64,000 bases of DNA from Tritrichomonas musculus (taxonomy: Eukaryota > Parabasalia > Tritrichomonadida > Tritrichomonadidae), in contig JAPFFF010000029.1 of the NCBI GenBank assembly GCA_039105265.1, positions 1,240,001 through 1,304,000 on the forward strand, written 5' to 3'. Under the pieces are notes generated by a model. The model searched no databases and had not been told where the DNA came from. It saw nothing but the letters and a program-made list of their open reading frames with translations. Both the position numbers and the translations under genes were made by a program. Shown here piece after piece: positions 58,801 to 64,000 of this stretch. Position 1 is the first letter of the stretch; every line of letters starts with the position of its first letter.

Positions 58801-60057
58801 TTCTTCATTTTCAATCTTTTTTTCCTCTCCTTTCTTTTCATCAGTTTTAAGACCAAAATCACTAAATAAAACATATTTTGCTTTTTCATATCCTTTTTCT
58901 GATGATTTTTGAAAATAAAGTAACGATTCAATTTTGTCTTGTTCAACACCATCGCTGTCATTAAGCATTTTTGCGTACTTATACATGGCTTCTGCATTGC
59001 CTTCTTCAGCTGCTTTATAGTAGTAAGAACAAGCGCTTTCCTTGTCAATATCGACGCCAACTCCCTCATAAAGCATGTCTGCATATTTTAGCATCGCATC
59101 GACATTCCCTCTGTCCGCCGAATCTTTGAAATAATCTGCTGCTTCATTTGCACTATCATTTTCAAACAGAAAATTCCCAATGAAAAACAAAGTATCAGCG
59201 TCATTTCCTAGGAAGTCGAAAAAGTCCAACAAATCATCAATTACAACACTCTCAAAGTTCATCATGAAATCTTTTTTAGTAATGCGAAAGCAAATGTCAT
59301 AAAACGTCGGCCTTTGAAGAGGATCCAACGAGTAACACTTCGTGAAAAACTCTTGATTTTCTTTCCCTTCGATAAGTTTACAGTCAAATCCAAACGGTGG
59401 AATTTTGCATGTTATCAACTGAAACGCTACTAATGAGAACGAATAAACATCAACATTGAATGCATATTTGGCGTTCCTCAGAATTTCCGGTGCCATGTAA
59501 AACGGGGTCCCAATTTGAGAACTCATCAAAAATTCGGCAAATCTTTCACTCGTAAATTTTGAAAATCCAAAATCACAAATTACTGGATAGAAATCTTCGT
59601 TTAGGAGGATATTGGCTGGCTTTATATCACGATGAATGATGCCTTTCTTGTGTAAGTAATTCATTCCGAGAGCACTGCCTAATAATACGATATATCGACT
59701 AGTTTCAGACCACTTAACTGGGGCTTGGCCTAAAGATGCCTGCTTGAGCATGGTTTCAAGTGAGCCATTTGGAATGAAATCAGTAATAACAGTGGGATAT
59801 GGTTTTAATTCAAAATTTTGAGGATTAAAACCTATAAAATGCAAAACTGTTGGATAATCTACTTTTGAAAAAATCTCGACTTCTTTAATAAATTGAATTT
59901 GTTTGTTGGAATCTTCACATATTTGAATACTGACTTTGGCTGCATATTGCTTTTTTGTGGCTTTTTCTTCAACCAAAAACACTTCATTAAATTGTCCTTT
60001 ACCAATGAATTTAATAACTTTGTATTTTTCTAATTTAATACGTAATTTTCGTAGCAT
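55807..60057 (-). CDS. Protein kinase - Sel1 repeat - BspA-like leucine-rich repeat fusion
   Basis: The 1416-residue protein has a complete kinase domain at about 10-270: glycine loop I-G-K-G-Q-F-N-E-V, Lys41, H-R-D-I-K-P-A-N (142-149), D-F-G (162-164) and M-A-P-E (188-191). Sel1 repeats follow at about 310-400 (A-M-L-K-Y-A-D-M-L-Y-E-G, A-M-Y-K-Y-A-K-M-L). Then comes an acidic linker (about 400-495), and from about 540 to 1400 some 30 or more LRR_5/BspA-type repeats of 20-25 residues with C-F-x-x-C and L-x-x-V-x-I patterns. BspA-like LRRs are best known from trichomonad surface proteins; here, without signal peptide or TM, they are cytosolic. The LRR-coding half is clearly richer in GC than the kinase half, suggesting that the parts have different histories. 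Confidence 0.92.
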   Translation of the reverse strand: MLRKLRIKLEKYKVIKFIGKGQFNEVFLVEEKATKKQYAAKVSIQICEDSNKQIQFIKEVEIFSKVDYPTVLHFIGFNPQNFELKPYPTVITDFIPNGSLETMLKQASLGQAPVKWSETSRYIVLLGSALGMNYLHKKGIIHRDIKPANILLNEDFYPVICDFGFSKFTSERFAEFLMSSQIGTPFYMAPEILRNAKYAFNVDVYSFSLVAFQLITCKIPPFGFDCKLIEGKENQEFFTKCYSLDPLQRPTFYDICFRITKKDFMMNFESVVIDDLLDFFDFLGNDADTLFFIGNFLFENDSANEAADYFKDSADRGNVDAMLKYADMLYEGVGVDIDKESACSYYYKAAEEGNAEAMYKYAKMLNDSDGVEQDKIESLLYFQKSSEKGYEKAKYVLFSDFGLKTDEKKGEEKKIENEENEEVKEVIKETKEEEEEDNTPKENDDDDSHIWDTDDSEEKEEDAIKAAKTDDQISNGVSDEIYYEESKEELDPNQELKTFIDANYLEYKIFMKSGTASITGVPKDKEEIDVPLFVRCQGQKFDVTAVDERAFSGSKLKALLFSEDSKLETIKDFAFAGSSIEELFIPSGVTALSANWCSGADKLTKIQVGPGNRFFSIRDGLLISKKLVNDGQEKRKSREILFAPRDIGGDFSIPAGITRIGNCSFGKREGLVSVASDTPSLQTIDSRAFSGCQNLERLKVCRASDLALCESCFSDSAKLSSVEIESEELNIGEESFSNCKSLQHVSLTKVRKIVLNPNAFSGCGKLSVFTINDQDSEHPNQGSFRICAAESVMIFGGCFNSCALLTSITISDVKEVTLLQSVFQGCDNLESLTINKSANIKIAKKCFAGSRNLKSLSFTGDSVTLSNSFIKDCPVLSHLYVSSKSDFKLLSGRLKGCKSLKIVNIHASSTLELCTNCFKETSIELAEFDGSLFGISDECLAGCSSLKTVSFNSEHDIKITSKMFQECLALETLIVTSGSSLYIEKEFMNNSPKLNDVNIKGKKVIFGDDCFNNCSRLSTFTISCFAQAQIGKRLFKNSHNISKITIEMTTGEDLNAPRFTLNSSFFSETKNLKNIIFIGGQIILSENKNLSSIESFEIKKAASVTIDDSMFYNFKSLKEVSVESKTEVNFGKTCFQGCDKLEKVSISGANITFGEGCFQSCTSLESLTCSNAVTIIAQNRAFFTCSKLSTLDICASSDVTFGQSCFSRSGIQDVTIQGEKISIKDDCFKSTPIKKFSIPSANQIALLKSSFEKCEQLHDVKLGAANKLTIGDYCFRDAYLLANVEMIGEEVTTGKYSFADCKSIASLSLPNSSKVTFSKSSFCGCESINNIAVISRQEFTAGEYCFSRAKKLSYFIVESSKVSLGDLCFNQCSSLSFVSFPTASEITRCTNSFRGLRNIHYDFNPNAKIIYKKSNE

Positions 60058-61157
60058 TAAGAAGTATTTAATAATTCAATACATAAATGGCCGATTTTAA
60101 TTATTTAGGATTTCATATTTAGTATAAAAGATTAGACATTCTTGATTTATGTAAATCAAAATAGATCCAATTAATTTTTGATAATCAATCAAAATATTAC
60201 AATATGTTCATTCTCTTGACATGATGGATGTTTTTTAATCTAAACTTTAGTTTAACATTTAAATTGATGGAAATTTTAAGCTGAAAATTTCCAGTATTAA
60301 CACATTTTATAACCAAAAAAGACCATTATTATTCAAAAAAGCAATATCAAATATCAAATTATAGCATTTTTGCAAAAATGCTATCTTTTATCATTTATAT
60401 CCTAGATTTTAATTGATATTTGATGCCATAATGCTTTAATTTGATTGCATTCAATGATATCATACAAATATAATAAAAAATTTTTTTTCATTTATACAAA
60501 CAACGCCAAAATTGAGTTTTTCTATCACAAAGTCAATAGTTAATATCAATATTTTTAGTTTTTAAAAATGAAATTTGAAAAATATTTTTACATTGATTTA
60601 TTTGAGTGTGATTCAAAAATATTATCATTTTTAATTCAAAAAACGATTTTAATTATAATAAAAAGCATTTAATACTAATAATCTATGATATTTATGGAAA
60701 TAATATCGATAAAAAATAATATTAAAAATTAATCTTTTGGCTATCAAAAAGTTTATTTTTCTGAAGTTGTTTTTTGATAAAATGTATACAAAAGTTGATA
60801 ATAAAATTTTTTTAATCTACAAAGATTCGGTCAAATAAAAGATGTTAAATCATGAAAAAGTTAATTATTTTGATGTTAGAAAATATACTAATTATGAAAA
60901 ACTATAAATCAAGATTTTTTGACATTTATTAAGAAAAAATTTCCTCGAAATTGTATCTCTCAGAAAAAAATTTAAGGGGATGAACCATTTCTCTTCAAAA
61001 ATGAAATCTAAGAATATAATTAAAAAATCATAATTACAGGTCTTCATTATAAAATAAATTAATTTAAATGATCAAACCATAACAATAAAAAATAAATCAA
61101 ATTCGAGTTAAAATCAAAAATTCAATCAAGTTAAATTGTTACATTTAAAACGATAAA
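60058..61157. other. Divergent gene-free region with palindromes
   Basis: It lies between two divergent genes. A perfect 24-bp palindrome sits at 60361-60384, starting ATAGCATTTTTG, and is flanked by inverted ATATCAAAT-type words near 60345 and 60410. No gene is supported; the rest is AT-rich. Confidence 0.5.
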
Positions 61158-63005
61158 ATGAATTTTACAATCTTTTCATTAATTTCTACTTCTCTTTATT
61201 CATATTCGCCTGCTTATATTGGACAAAATATCAATTCAGTGAATTGCAATTTTCAAAGATTCTTCTCAGTTCTTTTCCTCAATCAAGAAAAATTTTTAAT
61301 AAAAAATACAAAATTCCAATTTGGCCTTCAAGGAGTCATCAAAAATGATAAAACAAGGCAATCACAAATCATTAATGATCCGAAATATGGAACTTATGAA
61401 AAGAGTGAATACAACCTTGAAAATATTGATAAATCTTTTGAATATAGGCCAAATTCTTATAAGGCATCTCTCTCTGTCATTGATTGCATTTTTACAGATA
61501 TTACTTTCCAAGATTATATTATGAAAATTAATGGTGACGTATCTTTTTATCTTTCAGATTCAATGATATTCCATTGTTTTGGTGGAAGATGTCCCATCAA
61601 TTTGGATAATTGCAGATGTAATACAATTACTCATGTTTGCTTTAATGATGTAACAATTAGTTCCAATGAAGGTTTTTTATATGCTAACTCGAGAGGCGAT
61701 GATTTCTTTATCTTAACATACTCGACGGTAATTGGAAAAAAAGGTAGTTGTGGGAGTAGGACAATTTACTGCGGTAATGGACATCAATATCTTAGATGTC
61801 TTAATTTAACCAATCTCAATCCTAGTGATAAAATTATTGAAGTTACTGCTCCTATTTGCCATTCACAGGGTATGATTACTTTTTCAAATGTAGAGAAAGC
61901 ATTAATGCAATTTGCTGGGTCTTTTCAGAATTATAAAAGCAAAGATGACACAAAACACTTTACTACTGATATGATATGTGCTTGTAATTCAATTAAAGTT
62001 GACAAATTTTTTGATTTACAAATACAAAACACCAAAAATTTTGTTTTCCATTTAAATAATTGTGTTTTTATTAATGGACAGACATATGATATTGATATGT
62101 TTAGTTTGGGAAATAATGGTGTAAATTTTTTTTTTATTTTTAATGGATGCTCAATAGATTCAAGAATAAAATTGACCAATATTAATTATGATAAAGACGA
62201 AAAAGTTCGAATAATAACTGCAAACCAGATTACACCTCTCCGAATTGCCCATTTCACGACATTCGAATGCCCAGGAATAGATAATTCAGATGATAAAGAG
62301 TTGGCTTATGGATGCAATGTCGATAAGTGTGCTGATGTATCAAATTGCAACAGTACAATTGGTTTCCCACCTGATGCTGCTCCATATGTTACAAAGTTCT
62401 ATGCCGATGTTCAAACGCCAACCCCATCTCATACTATTCAATTCTCAAGCTCTAGTTCGTTTACACAATCAATGCAATTCACCCTATCTAAAAAATTTTC
62501 ATCTTCAAATCCATTTAATTTATCAAGTTATCTTACCCCATCAAAATCACCAAAACAATCTGAATATCCATCAGATACACCATCATTAAGTTCAATTTTT
62601 GCTTCTTCTGCTTCATCTTCAAAATATTTACCAACCAATTATCAAATAACTTTGACAGAACCTCTTTCCAAGCCATCAAAAACAACTTTTCAGGACAAAT
62701 TATCTCAGTTCAATGCTGGAAATGAAACAGAAACAGCAAAATCAAGTAAAAAGTGCACAAATCGATTATATATAATTTTTGTTCTCTTGGCAATTGTGGT
62801 TATTTTAACAATAGTTGTTATAATTTTATCTTATATTCTTTGTAGGAGACATAGAGTTGATAATAATTCGTTAGATGAAAACGAAACCAACGATCAATTT
62901 ATGAATGAGCTTTCCACAAACGATGATCCTTTCACAAACGATGATCCTTTTACTTTAGAAATGAATGACAGCCAAGATGGTGAAGAAAATAGTAACGGAA
63001 ATTAA
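61158..63005 (+). CDS. Signal-peptide, single-pass surface protein with beta-helix-like ectodomain
   Basis: The 615-residue protein starts with a hydrophobic signal-like segment (M-N-F-T-I-F-S-L-I-S-T-S-L). The ectodomain, about 20-410, is rich in short beta strands, Asn and Cys and resembles the parallel beta-helix proteins of trichomonads (polymorphic-membrane-protein or adhesin-like). A Ser/Thr/Pro stalk covers about 415-525. A strong transmembrane helix lies at about 537-562, then C-R-R-H-R and an acidic tail. Near the end an 18-bp direct repeat encodes T-N-D-D-P-F twice, a possible endocytic or sorting signal. Likely at the cell surface. The family assignment is by layout only. Confidence 0.75.
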   Translation: MNFTIFSLISTSLYSYSPAYIGQNINSVNCNFQRFFSVLFLNQEKFLIKNTKFQFGLQGVIKNDKTRQSQIINDPKYGTYEKSEYNLENIDKSFEYRPNSYKASLSVIDCIFTDITFQDYIMKINGDVSFYLSDSMIFHCFGGRCPINLDNCRCNTITHVCFNDVTISSNEGFLYANSRGDDFFILTYSTVIGKKGSCGSRTIYCGNGHQYLRCLNLTNLNPSDKIIEVTAPICHSQGMITFSNVEKALMQFAGSFQNYKSKDDTKHFTTDMICACNSIKVDKFFDLQIQNTKNFVFHLNNCVFINGQTYDIDMFSLGNNGVNFFFIFNGCSIDSRIKLTNINYDKDEKVRIITANQITPLRIAHFTTFECPGIDNSDDKELAYGCNVDKCADVSNCNSTIGFPPDAAPYVTKFYADVQTPTPSHTIQFSSSSSFTQSMQFTLSKKFSSSNPFNLSSYLTPSKSPKQSEYPSDTPSLSSIFASSASSSKYLPTNYQITLTEPLSKPSKTTFQDKLSQFNAGNETETAKSSKKCTNRLYIIFVLLAIVVILTIVVIILSYILCRRHRVDNNSLDENETNDQFMNELSTNDDPFTNDDPFTLEMNDSQDGEENSNGN

Positions 63006-64000
63006 ATGTAAATGCTATATGCAAAATATTAAAAAACCCATAATATTATATATATAATATGAAATAGTAAAAATGTTAGTATTAATACATTTTTATTCAT
63101 TTACTTACAATTGCTTGAAAATCATTCTTATTCATCTTGATATTTATATATTCTAGAGGTATTCATGTGGAGTGAAAACTCGTTATTTGATTTTTTTATT
63201 TTTACTTTAATTGAATGAATATTTTATCTTATGAAAAAATATTAAGATTATTCACTTCTATATATCCAATACTGACATTTGCCATGATTGGTTTTAACGG
63301 ATGTTGAGAATTTAAAAACCATTTAAAAAATAATGTTTCGTCTATATCTCGGGTCAAATAAAATATTTATGATTTACAAATTAATAATAATGTTTTGTAT
63401 TTTATTTATAAAATATATTATCTGTTGTATTTCCATTTTATTAGCCATATATAGATTTAAATATTAATTCACATAAAAAAATAAAGAAAATGACTTATTT
63501 CTCAATTAATTTACGATATAATTATATACTAATTGTACAATATAATAGTAATAAATATTTATATAAATTTTATTATGTATATAAGTTACTTTATACTCTC
63601 ATTTTAAAGAAAAATGTAATTAATATTTTGCATTATTTTGAAATATTTTTCATCGTATTTTTGTACGTTATTGTTTTTTAGTGACGTGAGATGATTATTT
63701 TCGGTGAAGTGAGGTTAATAGTGAAGTGATTATTGAAAAATATAAATTTGCTCATCTTCATATAAATATTATTAAAAATATTTTTTATAAAGTATAATTA
63801 TTAATTACTATATTATAAAAATAATTATAATATTTAATATATTGAAAACCAAAAAATAATCACAATACAAAGCAACATATTTTTTTAGAAATTCAATTGA
63901 TAATCATCGTTTAATTGAATTTTTCATTTTTTATTTGTTAATTTATCTATCTAATATATTATGTAAAACTTAAATATAAAATTTTAAAAGTATATAAATA
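63006..64000. other. Gene-free AT-rich end of the window
   Basis: No supported gene. Near 63680-63735 the words GTGACGTGA, GTGAAGTGA and GTGAAGTGA recur, an imperfect short repeat of unknown meaning. A 63-codon frame here has a chance-like composition. Confidence 0.45.

Noticed and set aside
63490-63681. 63-codon ORF near the window end
   Set aside because: Y/I/F-rich AT translation without any domain or neighbour support.

Overview
This is an AT-rich eukaryotic window. Its genes are compact and intron-free, and I found no trichomonad-type intron consensus. The protein families point to a parabasalid: a protein kinase fused to Sel1 repeats, a kinase-Sel1-BspA-like LRR fusion, a Cache-domain membrane protein with a phosphodiesterase-like end, a huge BEACH protein, a Polinton-like element, mariner remnants and an intron-bearing tRNA-Tyr. 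Tritrichomonas foetus is my best guess. This rests on family recognition, not a database match.

Layout. 1-7900: Cache/PDE-like membrane protein (5' end outside the window), a nucleoplasmin-like (HD2/FKBP39-type) acidic protein, a GH5 glycoside hydrolase and an importin-beta-like HEAT protein. 8.6-16.5 kb: a kinase followed by 57 near-identical 36-residue Sel1 repeats in perfect 108-bp register. 16.5-20.1 kb: a 1.2-kb inverted-repeat element with an 8-bp target duplication, a membrane ArfGAP-like gene, and a 478-bp MITE inside a kinase fossil. 20.1-25.5 kb: a membrane protein gene whose 5' end abuts a short Polinton-like element (21837-25524).

25.5-36 kb is a transposon graveyard: a mariner fossil, then a 6300-bp P-superfamily-like transposon (26409-32708) with terminal inverted repeats, an 8-bp target duplication and a 606-aa transposase, itself carrying nested insertions. 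A second mariner fossil and decayed helicase-like, ankyrin-like and other coding remnants follow. 35.9-42.7 kb: a tRNA-Tyr gene, and directly in its 3' end a 6.6-kb non-LTR retrotransposon encoding a 2.1-kb-residue protein with an 18x18-residue repeat domain, three C2H2 fingers, reverse transcriptase, a CCHC knuckle and a restriction-like endonuclease. A roughly 25-bp target duplication leaves the tRNA and its T-run terminator in place. 43-64 kb is ordinary gene space: coiled-coil protein, CAMK-like kinase, BEACH-WD40 protein, an unknown C2-like protein, kinase-Sel1-LRR protein and a signal-peptide/TM surface protein.

The most promising undescribed systems are (1) the tRNA-Tyr-targeting RLE retrotransposon with its beta-solenoid-like N-terminus, and (2) a family of autonomous and non-autonomous elements sharing the terminus A-R-A-G-G-K-G-G-T-C-R-A and 8-bp target duplications, apparently driven by a P-like transposase. 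Host genes shown here work in signalling, vesicle traffic, nuclear import and the cell surface; they are not an operon.
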